A DNA stretch of 40,953 bases from Thermoprotei archaeon (GCA_003649235.1 QMRG01000003.1:1-40953), one strand, 5' to 3'; shown: positions 16,610 through 25,742, counted from the stretch's first letter. Notes: a model not told the origin generated them from the letters alone. Numbers and translations are program-made.

Positions 16610-17283
16610 AGAATTTTCCTCCTAACTTCAAAAGAAAATTCAGGTTCTATAACTTTAAATAATTCAGGATATTTCTCTCTAGCTTTTTCTAACAACTCTT
16701 TCTGAACGCTCTCTTCTACACGTGGAAAATCTATTATCCAAAATTCGCATCTATCATCTCCGGCCGCCTTACACTTAACTTCTCTAACTATGGCAAATCT
16801 TTCAGTATCTAGTTTTTTAGCAGTATAGAGTATGACTTGACTGGTTTGATAAGCACCTTCATAAGCCCCAGCGGGATAAGTGCATATTGGCTTTCTAATC
16901 GGGAGTCTAACGCCTCTACACCATGGACAATCGTTATCCCAGAACTTAGCTATGAAGATCTTATGTCCATACCAAACCTCCCATCCCGACTCTGTTCCCG
17001 TCGGCATACGTCCGGCAAACGTATACCAAGCGACTTTAGCAATGAGCTCGGTTTCTTCGAAAGGTTTCAATTTTTCCACATCCTTTGTCAAAGCCAGCAT
17101 ATATTCATGTCCCATCGAAAACCCCCAAGTGAAGATACGCTTCATAGCCTCTTCGAATCCCACTAAGTCTATTAACTCAGTGAGAGCTGAAATATAGAGA
17201 GTTCGAATAGTGAAAATATTAGCCGTCTCGCTTCCCAGATGTTTTCTAGCTCTGGCCAATAATAGAGCTAGGAACTCTTTCAT
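16606..17283 (-). CDS. V4R-domain protein
   Basis: 225 residues. The C-terminal half (about 95-185) is a V4R domain: conserved Gly/Ala-rich helix (PAGAYEGAYQ, about 137-146), then VKCKAAGDDRCEFWI. Cysteines 119, 122, 134, 171 and 179 could bind metal, as is common in the family. V4R domains bind small hydrophobic molecules and share their fold with Bet3-type subunits of the eukaryotic TRAPP complex. The N-terminal half is helical, with no known domain seen. The gene is the last of an operon, 7 bases after a Ras-like GTPase gene. No membrane segment. A sensor or adaptor for the GTPase is my inference. Confidence 0.85.
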   Translation of the reverse strand: MKEFLALLLARARKHLGSETANIFTIRTLYISALTELIDLVGFEEAMKRIFTWGFSMGHEYMLALTKDVEKLKPFEETELIAKVAWYTFAGRMPTGTESGWEVWYGHKIFIAKFWDNDCPWCRGVRLPIRKPICTYPAGAYEGAYQTSQVILYTAKKLDTERFAIVREVKCKAAGDDRCEFWIIDFPRVEESVQKELLEKAREKYPELFKVIEPEFSFEVRRKIL

Positions 17284-17290
17284 AGGAGGT

Positions 17291-18037
17291 CTACCTTATT
17301 ATTACTTGCAAATCTTTTATTTTACCTTTAGCATGTAATCTTTTAAGAAATATTAACAAAGTATACGGATCTAAATTAAGTTCTTTTGCTAACTCGCTAG
17401 CCCATTTAGACCCATTTACTAGTTCTAAAATTTTTACTTCTATATCTGAAAGTCCTTCTAGAGAAGGTTTAGAATCTAAAGGAATTGGCAGATAATCTAT
17501 ATGCATAGCTTTTTCTTCAACTCTCTTTGTAGCCTCTTTTTTGACTTCTTCTTTAACTTTTTTTGCCTCTTCTCTAACTTTTAGCTCTTCCATCAATTCT
17601 ATTAAACCATTGCCAGTTTTCGCTGAGACTATTAAAATTTTTGTATTTAAACTTCTAGAAAGGTCATTTAAATCTTCATCACTTATTCTCCTCTCTAGAT
17701 CGGATTTATTACCTATGAGTAAAATCTTTACACCAAAAGGTATGAGGGAATACCACTTATTCATATTAGAAATGGTATCAGGATTTGATAAATCAAAAAT
17801 TAAGAGAGCTTTTTCTATCTTCCACATCTTTATACCATGCACTAATACGTCTACAATGCTCGGATCTCCTCTAATTTCTCTAACATAAAGATCTTCTCTT
17901 ATTTTATAATCTCTAAAGAAGCGCGGTTCACTATAATCTACTTTTACCCCTGGGAAAAGCGTTTCAATAAGAGATGACTTTCCTACCCCCTTATCTCCAA
18001 CGAAAATAATGAATTTTCTTCTAGAAATTAAGCTCAA
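17291..18037 (-). CDS. Ras-like small GTPase with C-terminal winged helix
   Basis: 248 residues from TTG 18037, supported by GAGGTG five bases upstream. G1/P-loop is GDKGVGKSS (residues 14-22), G4 is NKSD (110-113) and G5 SAK (138-140). The G3 motif, normally DxxG, reads EIRG (54-57), so the first aspartate is replaced by glutamate. A charged, probably coiled linker (152-176) leads to a winged-helix-like domain (195-245: DIEVKILELVNGSKWASELA, then a recognition-helix-like LDPYTLLIFLKRLHAKGKI). It sits between a geranylgeranyl-reductase-type gene (2 bases upstream) and the V4R gene, so all three are co-transcribed. Role unknown; a switch linking lipid state to a partner or to DNA is possible. 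Confidence 0.85.
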   Translation of the reverse strand: MSLISRRKFIIFVGDKGVGKSSLIETLFPGVKVDYSEPRFFRDYKIREDLYVREIRGDPSIVDVLVHGIKMWKIEKALLIFDLSNPDTISNMNKWYSLIPFGVKILLIGNKSDLERRISDEDLNDLSRSLNTKILIVSAKTGNGLIELMEELKVREEAKKVKEEVKKEATKRVEEKAMHIDYLPIPLDSKPSLEGLSDIEVKILELVNGSKWASELAKELNLDPYTLLIFLKRLHAKGKIKDLQVIIR

Positions 18038-18039
18038 GA

Positions 18040-19299
18040 TTACACCTCATACTCTACTTTCATCGGAGCCTTTATAGATTTTAACGCTAAAGGCACTAGC
18101 TTCAATCCGCTAATTCGTTCATATAATCTCTTGGCAACAGTATTATCGTAATGAGATATGAGGTAGCCTAATCTTTTAGCACCTTCTTCGTCGGTCATTA
18201 GGACTCTAACTCCCATCTCCATCATAAACTCAGATTTATAGAGCATCGAGGCGATCTTCTTCCCGTAGTAGAACATATCCTCGCCGAACTCTCTCCACCA
18301 AATTTTTTTATATTCCTTTAATACCTCAGGTTCCCCTTTGTCCAAAGCCTTTTTTACGATTTCTGCAGCGATAGCCGCTCCATAAATAGCACCATACAAT
18401 CCTTCTCCAGTAACTGGATGTACAAAGCCAGCGGCGTCTCCTACAGCTAACAGACGATATTCTATTGAATATGTCTTCTTCCTCGGTACATCGCCGAAAG
18501 GTATCAACCATGCCCTATCATAATCAACTTTTAAATCTCCGGGTAAAACTCTGACTTTTTTAGCTTTCTCTATAAATTCTTGAAACATCTTCCCGTGATT
18601 CTTAAAGTATTTTAGATTAGTCCCTATACCGATGTTCAAATATCCTTTTTTTGGAAATACCCATCCGTAACCAGTAGGTGCAGCTCCAAAAAACAAGAAT
18701 ATAGGCCTAGACATTCTATCGCTCCAAAGCCTAAAAACTTTCTCCATATCATACGGACATTCGGTACCCCAACATGCTCCTAACTGTTCAACTCGTAGCG
18801 GAGGCAAGCCAACTTTCTCTCCCAATCTATCCTGAACTCCATTCGCCAATATGATATAGCTAGATTCGTACTTCTCGCTGTCCAGCGTTTCGACAAGAAC
18901 TCTTTCATCCACCTTTTTTACGTTAGTGACAGTCTTTTTCTCCTTTAATTCCGCTCCTTCAGACTCTGCAATTTCCATCAATTTTTTATCAAAAACTGAA
19001 CGTCTAACTAAACCGCCGTATTTTCTCAATTTTTCTCCATATCTTATTATCAATTCTCTGCCTTTAGGAGAAAACACTATAAAACCGTCTATTTTAAGCT
19101 CTATAGCCTCACTAACTTCCTTTGAAACATGTTCTACTAAAAACTTTTCCACACCATAAGTTACGCCACCGCCGCAGAACTTATCTCGTTCCTTTCTACT
19201 CTTCTCTAAAACTAAAGTTTTAAGACCTAGACGAGCAGCTATAGTAGCCGCTACGGAGCCTGAAGGACCAGCACCCACTATTATTAAATCATAAACCAC
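18040..19299 (-). CDS. Geranylgeranyl reductase family flavoprotein (second copy)
   Basis: 419 residues from GTG 19299, with AGGTGAT just upstream. FAD motif GAGPSG (9-14), FCGGGVTYG (about 42-50), GYGWVFPKKGYLNIGIG and GDAAGFVHPVTGEG show the family. It is a paralogue of the 387-residue enzyme at 5790-6953, longer by a C-terminal segment and with different linkage: here the partners are a GTPase and a V4R protein, not a prenyl synthase. It probably reduces isoprenoid double bonds in lipids or quinones; the two copies may serve different substrates. A TATA-like AATATAAG is present about 40-50 bases upstream on the minus strand. Confidence 0.88.
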   Translation of the reverse strand: MVYDLIIVGAGPSGSVAATIAARLGLKTLVLEKSRKERDKFCGGGVTYGVEKFLVEHVSKEVSEAIELKIDGFIVFSPKGRELIIRYGEKLRKYGGLVRRSVFDKKLMEIAESEGAELKEKKTVTNVKKVDERVLVETLDSEKYESSYIILANGVQDRLGEKVGLPPLRVEQLGACWGTECPYDMEKVFRLWSDRMSRPIFLFFGAAPTGYGWVFPKKGYLNIGIGTNLKYFKNHGKMFQEFIEKAKKVRVLPGDLKVDYDRAWLIPFGDVPRKKTYSIEYRLLAVGDAAGFVHPVTGEGLYGAIYGAAIAAEIVKKALDKGEPEVLKEYKKIWWREFGEDMFYYGKKIASMLYKSEFMMEMGVRVLMTDEEGAKRLGYLISHYDNTVAKRLYERISGLKLVPLALKSIKAPMKVEYEV

Positions 19300-19419
19300 A
19301 GTATCACCTAAGCTAGCAAATAATGGCTATTAATAGTTGTCTTATATTTCTTCTAATATTTCTATCTCTTTTAAATTTCCTAAATATAAGGACTGGTAAT
19401 GAATTATAAATTTTAAATG

Positions 19420-20481
19420 TTAAATACTGATATACTTTGTAATTTCTTTAAAACGTTTCAAACCAACAATTTTAACTAAAATATCTCGGTTAAGCCTAGC
19501 TCTATTTCTTAAAAATAAGATCTTTTTAGCAGTTCTAGGCCCTACTCCAGGTATTTTCAGCAATTCTTCATAAGAAGCGGAGTTTAGATCAACAGGATAG
19601 AGATTCTTATGCTCTCTTGCATATTCTTCTTTCAAATTCTTGAAATCTTTAAGCATATTGCTATCGTCTAACAATAATTCAAAATCCTTTAAAGTAAAGC
19701 CATAATCCCTTATAAGGTAAAAAGCCTGATAAAGTCGTCTAACCCGCTTAGATGAACATGGCAAAAGCTTTTCAAGAGGAGTATCAGGTATAGGCTCAAA
19801 TGGACTGTAAAAGACTCTAGCTAGTTTATGCTTCTTAACTAGAAACTCAGTCAGTTTTAATATTTCAAAATCAGTATTCCCTACTCCAACTATGAGCTGG
19901 GTTGCAACTCCGGCTTTTAAAAGTCCTTTCTCTCTACCTATCTTAGAGGCAATCTTTAAAATTCTAAGGATATCATATTTATAACTGCCTTTATCAGGTG
20001 CAATCTCGTAAAAAACATCAGGAGTTGCAGCTTCTACGTTAACTCCGACTCTATCAGCAACTCTACAAGCTTCCTCAATTAGATATCTTGGAGTTCCAGG
20101 CATAAGCCGCAAGTTTATATAACCTGTAAAACCTCTAGTTCTTAACATCTTAGCAACTTCGATCTCCTTCTCGACGACGTCTTCTGGATCTTTAAAAACG
20201 CTAGAAGAAAGGAAAAATCCGGAAATTCTACCTCTCTTCCATAATTCCAGTACTTTATCGACTAATTTTTCGATTTTCCAAAAAGATCTATAAACTCTCC
20301 TTCCCTTTCGAAATGCACAATATCTACATTCATTCACACAGTAAGAGGCAAGCAAAGTTTTAAAAAGTGGGACGCGGCGTCCCTTATACCATGACAGGTA
20401 AATTGGAGAATCCCAATCCCATCTAGACATAGCTACTAGAGCTTCTTCCTTGCCGAGCCATTTGCTCAGCGTTACTTCCAT
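19420..20481 (-). CDS. Radical SAM protein with C-terminal helix-hairpin-helix domain
   Basis: 353 residues from ATG 20481 (a TTG one codon earlier is also open). The [4Fe-4S] site is CVNECRYC (Cys48, Cys52, Cys55), followed by a TIM-barrel pattern (GFFLSSSVF, INLRLMPGTP, VNVEAATP). Residues about 296-325 form a helix-hairpin-helix DNA-binding motif (SYEELLKIPGVGPRTAKKI). This pairing is that of the putative DNA modification/repair radical SAM proteins; the reaction is not known to me. The gene is monocistronic, with 120 bases of A/T-rich DNA to the next gene upstream of the GGR operon. Confidence 0.88.
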   Translation of the reverse strand: MEVTLSKWLGKEEALVAMSRWDWDSPIYLSWYKGRRVPLFKTLLASYCVNECRYCAFRKGRRVYRSFWKIEKLVDKVLELWKRGRISGFFLSSSVFKDPEDVVEKEIEVAKMLRTRGFTGYINLRLMPGTPRYLIEEACRVADRVGVNVEAATPDVFYEIAPDKGSYKYDILRILKIASKIGREKGLLKAGVATQLIVGVGNTDFEILKLTEFLVKKHKLARVFYSPFEPIPDTPLEKLLPCSSKRVRRLYQAFYLIRDYGFTLKDFELLLDDSNMLKDFKNLKEEYAREHKNLYPVDLNSASYEELLKIPGVGPRTAKKILFLRNRARLNRDILVKIVGLKRFKEITKYISI

Positions 20482-20549
20482 CAAATATATTCCTTAAAAT
20501 TATCTTTATTAAAATAATAGAGCTGATAGTGTGTGTAGAGTGAAAGTAT

Positions 20550-22601
20550 TTAGCTTTTCTTTTGAATACTACCTTTTCTCTTTAAATATGCTACTATTCC
20601 TATGGCAATGATTACTGCAATAACAGTAAGCACGTAAAAGGTATAATCTTTCTTCTCTTCTTCGACAACGTTCTCTTTTTCAAGTACTATAGTATAACTC
20701 TTTTCTTCTGAAGCCTCTATTTCTATCGTTCTGCCTTTATATCCTACCGCCTTAACACGCACAAGATACTTCCCGGGCAACAATTCCACACCATCTGTAC
20801 CATTATTTAAAGGAGAGTATACAGCTACAAGGTAACCGTTTTCATTCAAGAAATACGCAGTATAATTTTCTACTTCAACGCCTTCTTCGCCCTGCACTAT
20901 TAACTTTACCTTAACTTTCTTAATTACTTCAATAGGTAGCACAATAGTTATATTCGTGTTTCTTCGCACTTCAACTACTTGTTTAACAACAGCATCTTTC
21001 TTCACTACTAAGAGTTCATAATCTCCCTCTTTTACGCTAAACGAGCAAATTCCGTCGACGTCAGTAATATTCTCGGATAAAAATTCACCGCTATACTTGT
21101 ATAATACTACACTGGCATTAGCTACGTTAATCCCCATCAAATCTTCAACTTTAACGCTTAACTTGAATATCTTAGATCTCATTCTTATTCGAATGTGAGT
21201 GTCACTGGTTAAATTAATAATCTTCATGACGTCGAAGAAATCTTCCTTTGAAGTTATGATCGTGTAGACTCCCTCTGGTACTATTTGACTCCAACTTCCG
21301 TTCTGTAGTATTATACTGAGGCCTAGTTCTTTAATAGTTAAATTAACATTATCTAAAGAGTTATTATTATTATGATCTAAAACAGTTATACTCAAGGTGT
21401 GATATTTAATTTCTTCAGGCTTTTCCACCTTCTTTTTCATATACTGATACACTAGCATTGAAGTTCGAGAATACACTACGATTTTCCCAGCATCTTCCGA
21501 GAAGGCTATTTTCTTATTACGGTTGCTTACAGGTATTTGGTAGCTTAAACCTCCCTGTTTATAGACCACTATTTTGGCTAAAGGATCGCCATTTCTATAG
21601 TGATATACTAAAATGGTAAAGTTACTTGCTAAGAAAACTTTACGTAAATCGCTTTTACGCTTCGGGATTCTAATCCTCTTTGTGTAGACAATTTTTAATT
21701 CTGGATTCACTATTTTCACTATAGTTTGATCTTCACTCTCTTCTTCATAATAGAGATATTTTCCATCGGGGGAGAAGCCACGGAATACGCCTATTTCCGT
21801 AGTTGATAATTCCTTAATCTTCTCGAGTCTATGTTCAGCAAAATTCGCTTTGTACTTTACTATTTTATCTGTATAAACTACGCCTAATTCACTTAGATCA
21901 TCTGGCAGGAATATATCGAGGACATGTTTTTCTCTTTCAACTCTAAGCAGGAGTTTGCCGTCTGCAATGTTAAAATATTTAATGTATTTCTCTTTAGCCG
22001 AAAGACAAGAGTAGCAGAAAGTCTCAGTAGTTAATGAGATGAGCTTATTCTCATCAGTAATAAGTATCCTATGAACATCCTTAACCACTTTCGATATTTT
22101 TCTAATATCATTCTTCTCCAGATCTACTAGGTAAATATAGTTTTTAGGACTCCCTCTACTCTCTCTAACCCCGCCAAGAGCTACATACCGTTCATTTTTT
22201 GCAAATGCTACAACTCGTATCTTGCTTTCAACTTCAAATTCTTTAATATCCTCAGCAGTTAGGTTTATTATAACAAACTTACGTGGAGCTTCCTGTTCAA
22301 AGTATAACAGTTTTCCAGAGGGAGAAAAACCTGCTATCTGAATATCTCCGAAGGCATTATATCTGCCAATAATGGTATTATTCCTATATACCAGTAGACT
22401 ATTATTTCCAAGGAAGATTGCCATTAATGTACCATTCCTGGATAACGTTAAGTATCTTATTTCATAGTTAAATGTGTAATTATAGGTCAAAAAATAATCC
22501 CAATAGTATTCCTCGACTTCTTCTTCAGCTAATGATATCGGGAGGTAAATACTGGATATGGACGTAGTTAATATTAGGATTAGCAATAGTATTTTCTTCA
22601 T
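20550..22601 (-). CDS. Secreted, membrane-anchored beta-propeller protein with Ig-like/PEGA-type domains
   Basis: 683 residues. Signal peptide 1-25; about 40-385 is a WD40-like beta-propeller (repeats such as FSPSGKLLYFEQE, FSPDGKYLYYEEE, FSEDAGKIVVYS); then three carboxypeptidase-regulatory or PEGA-type beta domains (about 400-475, 480-560, 565-645) with motifs such as DVDGICSFSVKEGDYELLV and LLPGKYLVRVKAVGYKG; and one membrane helix (652-672) with a short basic tail. The protein would stand on the outer face of the membrane. It ends a four-gene minus-strand cluster with a protease and a transglutaminase-like protein. Function unknown; probably surface binding or sensing. Confidence 0.82.
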   Translation of the reverse strand: MKKILLLILILTTSISSIYLPISLAEEEVEEYYWDYFLTYNYTFNYEIRYLTLSRNGTLMAIFLGNNSLLVYRNNTIIGRYNAFGDIQIAGFSPSGKLLYFEQEAPRKFVIINLTAEDIKEFEVESKIRVVAFAKNERYVALGGVRESRGSPKNYIYLVDLEKNDIRKISKVVKDVHRILITDENKLISLTTETFCYSCLSAKEKYIKYFNIADGKLLLRVEREKHVLDIFLPDDLSELGVVYTDKIVKYKANFAEHRLEKIKELSTTEIGVFRGFSPDGKYLYYEEESEDQTIVKIVNPELKIVYTKRIRIPKRKSDLRKVFLASNFTILVYHYRNGDPLAKIVVYKQGGLSYQIPVSNRNKKIAFSEDAGKIVVYSRTSMLVYQYMKKKVEKPEEIKYHTLSITVLDHNNNNSLDNVNLTIKELGLSIILQNGSWSQIVPEGVYTIITSKEDFFDVMKIINLTSDTHIRIRMRSKIFKLSVKVEDLMGINVANASVVLYKYSGEFLSENITDVDGICSFSVKEGDYELLVVKKDAVVKQVVEVRRNTNITIVLPIEVIKKVKVKLIVQGEEGVEVENYTAYFLNENGYLVAVYSPLNNGTDGVELLPGKYLVRVKAVGYKGRTIEIEASEEKSYTIVLEKENVVEEEKKDYTFYVLTVIAVIIAIGIVAYLKRKGSIQKKS

Positions 22602-22644
22602 AATCTCTATTCTCCAAATAGTAAATGTAAATATAAATTTCCCG

Positions 22645-23568
22645 CTATTCCAATCTAGGATAAACTACAATACTCTGCCTGCCTCTCATTAACCCCACTC
22701 TTACAGTATCACCTCTTCTTTTTCTAGCTATAAACTCCTGTAAATCTTTAACATTAAACACAGGTTCTCCATCTATAGTTAAAATCACATCACCAACTCT
22801 AATACCGCTCCTTTCAGCAGGAGAACCTGGTTGGACATAAACCACCAGGGCTCCTCTCTCAACTGGCAGATTATAATGTCTCGCTAAATCGACGGTAACG
22901 TCGACGCAGCTAACGCCGAGAAAGGCTCTTCTAATTCTCCCATATTGAAGTAGCTGGTTTAGAGAATCCTTTATACCATTTATAGGTATGGCGAAGCCGA
23001 TGCCTTGAGCGAAAGGTACTATAGCCGTATTAATGCCTACTACTTCCCCTTGTAGATTCACTAAAGGTCCTCCACTATTCCCTGGATTTATAGCTGCATC
23101 GGTCTGTATCATGTTTTCTAAAACTACCGTAGGAGATTTTATCGTCCTGTTCAAAGCACTTATAACACCCATGGTAACAGTAGGAGGGCCTTTGAGACCT
23201 AAAGGATTCCCCATCGCTAAAACTATCTGACCGACTTTAAGCTTATCCGAATCACCTAGTTTTAGCGGTTTTAACCCCACGTCTCGGGCTAATTTTAATA
23301 AGGCAAAATCACGGCTAGGATCGCGACCTATTACTTGTGCATCTACTAAACTACCATCTCGTAAAACCACTTTTACTCTTTGAACATTTGCGACTACATG
23401 ATTTGAAGTAGCTATATAATTACCATCATATACTACGAATCCAGACCCTATCCCCTTAAGGGGAAGAGGGATCAAAAATAAGTCTATAATCTTTACCGTA
23501 GTTATCCCTACAACGCTAGGACTCACCTTCTCCACTACTTTAGTTATAACTTTTTCCAGTTCGAACAT
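22645..23568 (-). CDS. HtrA/Deg-like serine protease with PDZ domain
   Basis: 307 residues. A trypsin-like domain with the triad His57 (TSNHVV), Asp87 (SRDFALL) and Ser165 (NPGNSGGPL) is followed by one PDZ domain (about 205-300: YVQPGSPAERSGIRVGDVIL). HtrA proteins degrade or refold damaged proteins. No signal peptide or membrane helix is found at the N-terminus (the DLFLIPLPL stretch around 30-37 is part of the fold), so the enzyme seems cytoplasmic, which is at odds with the exported proteins encoded on both sides. It may instead be released or exported by an unrecognised route. Active site complete. Confidence 0.93.
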   Translation of the reverse strand: MFELEKVITKVVEKVSPSVVGITTVKIIDLFLIPLPLKGIGSGFVVYDGNYIATSNHVVANVQRVKVVLRDGSLVDAQVIGRDPSRDFALLKLARDVGLKPLKLGDSDKLKVGQIVLAMGNPLGLKGPPTVTMGVISALNRTIKSPTVVLENMIQTDAAINPGNSGGPLVNLQGEVVGINTAIVPFAQGIGFAIPINGIKDSLNQLLQYGRIRRAFLGVSCVDVTVDLARHYNLPVERGALVVYVQPGSPAERSGIRVGDVILTIDGEPVFNVKDLQEFIARKRRGDTVRVGLMRGRQSIVVYPRLE

Positions 23569-23605
23569 TTGATTCCCTTCGAATACTACAAATAATGTCT
23601 ATTAT

Positions 23606-24700
23606 TTAACTCTTGGTCTTGCTATTTTCTGCTTTTTTAGCCTTTATTCTACTGATACCGTACACAGGTATAACGCTTAACACTATGAAAAGCACAAATA
23701 GGAACGTTATAGTAAAAGGCTTTGATGCTATCAGAGAAGGAGGAGTCTCAGTTTTTTCCTCTACTAGGTCTATAGTTTTGAGGTCTAAAAGATAATCTTC
23801 GTACCAAACTTCAATTTTAATCTTCTTCTGTCCTTCTAAAGGAGCAGGAATGAAAACTGCTTTTTGTTCATTTTCTGCAAGATATATTTTCCTTGTAACA
23901 TCTAATTTTTCTCCAACAAGTCTAACGAAGAAGTAGCCTGGCTTTCCTAACTGTCTCACAATAACATTAACTCCTTCAATTTTAACCTCTGCATCGATTA
24001 TTTCAACTTTATACCCGGTTATTTTCTCAGGCAGTTTTAAATCAGGAATATACAAGTCTAAAATATAGACGTTGGGTGCTTCTGGTTCATTATAGTTTAT
24101 CCAGAGTATCCTAGTCTCCGAGGTTTCACTGGGCTCTTTCGCCGTTTTAGGCTCCCAGGTATAAGATATTAACTTAACCTGAGGATCTAATTTTATCTCG
24201 ATGACGTCTATCCAGCTTCTAGGATCGCTACTAGTAAAACTATCTCTTATCCTTATGCGGTAAGTACTATCTTCCAGTTTTTCAACATATTCTGTTGTAT
24301 TGAGATATATCAAAACCTCTATTACATATGCGCCTTTAAACTGAACCATTTGACGTGTTCCATAAACGTCACACATGACGTATTCTTCATCATCTTTATA
24401 CACATGCGATATTATCTCATACTTCACTCTCTTAGGATCAGAAGTAAACAATAGAAGAGCAAACATTACATAAAGATCTTCTCCCGTTTTAAGCTCCTCC
24501 TCTACTTCAGGCTTCCCAAACCAACTTTCTCCCTCTACCGTAAATGGGTGAAGTTTCTGCTTAACAATAACAGTACCATCGGCGTTAAAATATAATTCAA
24601 AATTTAAGGCATACCATAATTCCTGTCCTTCAACTCTAACTGTGAATATCGGAACGCATAACAGCAAAGATAAAATTAGGATAGATAAAAATCTCTTCAC
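23606..24700 (-). CDS. Membrane-anchored ectoprotein of unknown function
   Basis: 364 residues from GTG 24700, with the strong site GGAGGGGTGAT before it; the start overlaps the stop of the transglutaminase-like gene by one base. Signal peptide 1-25, a beta-rich outer domain (about 30-325, many tyrosines and charged strands), one membrane helix (about 330-350), and a short basic tail (RIKAKKAENSKTKS). No family recognised. Tight coupling suggests it works with the transglutaminase-like protein, perhaps as its substrate or anchor; that is inference. Confidence 0.72.
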   Translation of the reverse strand: MKRFLSILILSLLLCVPIFTVRVEGQELWYALNFELYFNADGTVIVKQKLHPFTVEGESWFGKPEVEEELKTGEDLYVMFALLLFTSDPKRVKYEIISHVYKDDEEYVMCDVYGTRQMVQFKGAYVIEVLIYLNTTEYVEKLEDSTYRIRIRDSFTSSDPRSWIDVIEIKLDPQVKLISYTWEPKTAKEPSETSETRILWINYNEPEAPNVYILDLYIPDLKLPEKITGYKVEIIDAEVKIEGVNVIVRQLGKPGYFFVRLVGEKLDVTRKIYLAENEQKAVFIPAPLEGQKKIKIEVWYEDYLLDLKTIDLVEEKTETPPSLIASKPFTITFLFVLFIVLSVIPVYGISRIKAKKAENSKTKS

Positions 24701-25710
24701 TAATCACCCCTCCTAAAATCCAGCTCAATATATTCTAGTTCAAGATAGCTGGGAATTATAAACTCTAGGAGTCCGCTTCCATAGAATGTCCTGCCTTCAA
24801 CTCCAAATGGTACGTGAAGATTCGTAAAATCGCCTATTTTAGGTTGGTTTAAGTCTTCTAGCATTTCAACATCTATCCATCCCCAAGGAGGCACGTATAT
24901 CTGAACCCACATATGTCCTCCCCAGTGGGTAAGCAAATTCATACCCTCTTGTAGCGACGCGTTTAACCAATGTTTCTCTTCATATGTTGTTAATAAAAAT
25001 CCGAAAACCGTTCTAGCTGGCAGGCCTAAGATGCGAGCCATAGTTACGTAAGTATCTGCAACTTCTACGCAATCCCCGTGAACGGCTAAACCCAAGCCCT
25101 TTTTAACAATGGCGTGATCCGAGCCTCTTCTTCCTCCTGTAATTTCATATATCAAATGATCTTGAATCCATCTAGCTATCTTCTCGGCAGTCTCCAATGG
25201 ATTATCGCTATACGCCACATTATAGGCTAGATTCCTTAAGGTTTCATTATCAATATTCCAGTAAATACTGTCATCTGTATATATCCTAGCTATATCCAGC
25301 GGAGGCCATAAAGCCTCTTCTTTTTTTAAAAAAACTTTATACCCACTAACTTTTATAGTATATGTTAGATTTATCCACAACTTATCTCCAGGCTCTACCT
25401 CTACAAAAATTAGCGCAAAAACATTACCTTCCTCATCGCTTTCAAATCTTAAAGGTTTAGGTTCTATATTTAAAATTCTACAATAAACTCTACTCGTGTT
25501 TCGCGGTATTGATACATAGACATATTCTCTCACGACTCTGTCTAGTTTATTAACGAGAAGGGCTTTTTCATAAACCATATACGTGTAATTGTAATACTCT
25601 ATCCTAGTCTCAGCAAGAGCCTCTGTCGTTCTATCTTTATACACTATAGTGTTTGAGGGTAGCAGGAAAGCTAGTAAAAGAATGGTCGTGATGATATATC
25701 TTTTTTCCAT
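24700..25710 (-). CDS. Secreted transglutaminase-like protein
   Basis: 336 residues. An N-terminal signal sequence or anchor (about 5-23), a beta-rich domain (35-130), then a transglutaminase-like papain-fold core (about 170-285) with the triad Cys214 (HGDCVEVADTY), His266 (GGHMWVQIY) and Asp280 (GWIDVE). Archaeal members are thought to act as proteases or cross-linking enzymes at the cell surface, but few have been tested. It is the first gene of the surface cluster, leaderless by its TATA position, and overlaps the next gene by one base. Confidence 0.9.
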   Translation of the reverse strand: MEKRYIITTILLLAFLLPSNTIVYKDRTTEALAETRIEYYNYTYMVYEKALLVNKLDRVVREYVYVSIPRNTSRVYCRILNIEPKPLRFESDEEGNVFALIFVEVEPGDKLWINLTYTIKVSGYKVFLKKEEALWPPLDIARIYTDDSIYWNIDNETLRNLAYNVAYSDNPLETAEKIARWIQDHLIYEITGGRRGSDHAIVKKGLGLAVHGDCVEVADTYVTMARILGLPARTVFGFLLTTYEEKHWLNASLQEGMNLLTHWGGHMWVQIYVPPWGWIDVEMLEDLNQPKIGDFTNLHVPFGVEGRTFYGSGLLEFIIPSYLELEYIELDFRRGD

Positions 25711-25732
25711 ACATATGAAGACTTGATTTCAG

Positions 25733-25742
25733 CATATAAAAG
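25733..25742 (-). promoter_or_regulatory. TATA box of the surface-protein operon
   Basis: On the minus strand CTTTTATATG is centred about 28 nt before the ATG at 25710, predicting a leaderless mRNA for the transglutaminase-like gene and those after it. Confidence 0.55.

Noticed and set aside
16837-17197. Two overlapping plus-strand frames of 105-109 codons
   Set aside because: They are antisense to the V4R gene, whose protein motifs are clear; their translations have no family-like pattern.
17541-17888. Plus-strand frame of 115 codons in the GTPase gene
   Set aside because: The opposite strand carries the GTPase motifs in order; this frame is low-complexity Ser/Leu-rich shadow.
19300-19419. 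Gap between the radical SAM gene and the GGR operon, checked for a tRNA or small RNA
   Set aside because: No cloverleaf, T-loop or C/D box arrangement could be found; it seems to hold only promoter and A/T-rich spacer.
23451-23464. 14-base palindrome TCCCCTTAAGGGGA in the HtrA gene
   Set aside because: Seven-base arms without a loop are likely by chance, and it lies within well-conserved codons of the protease.
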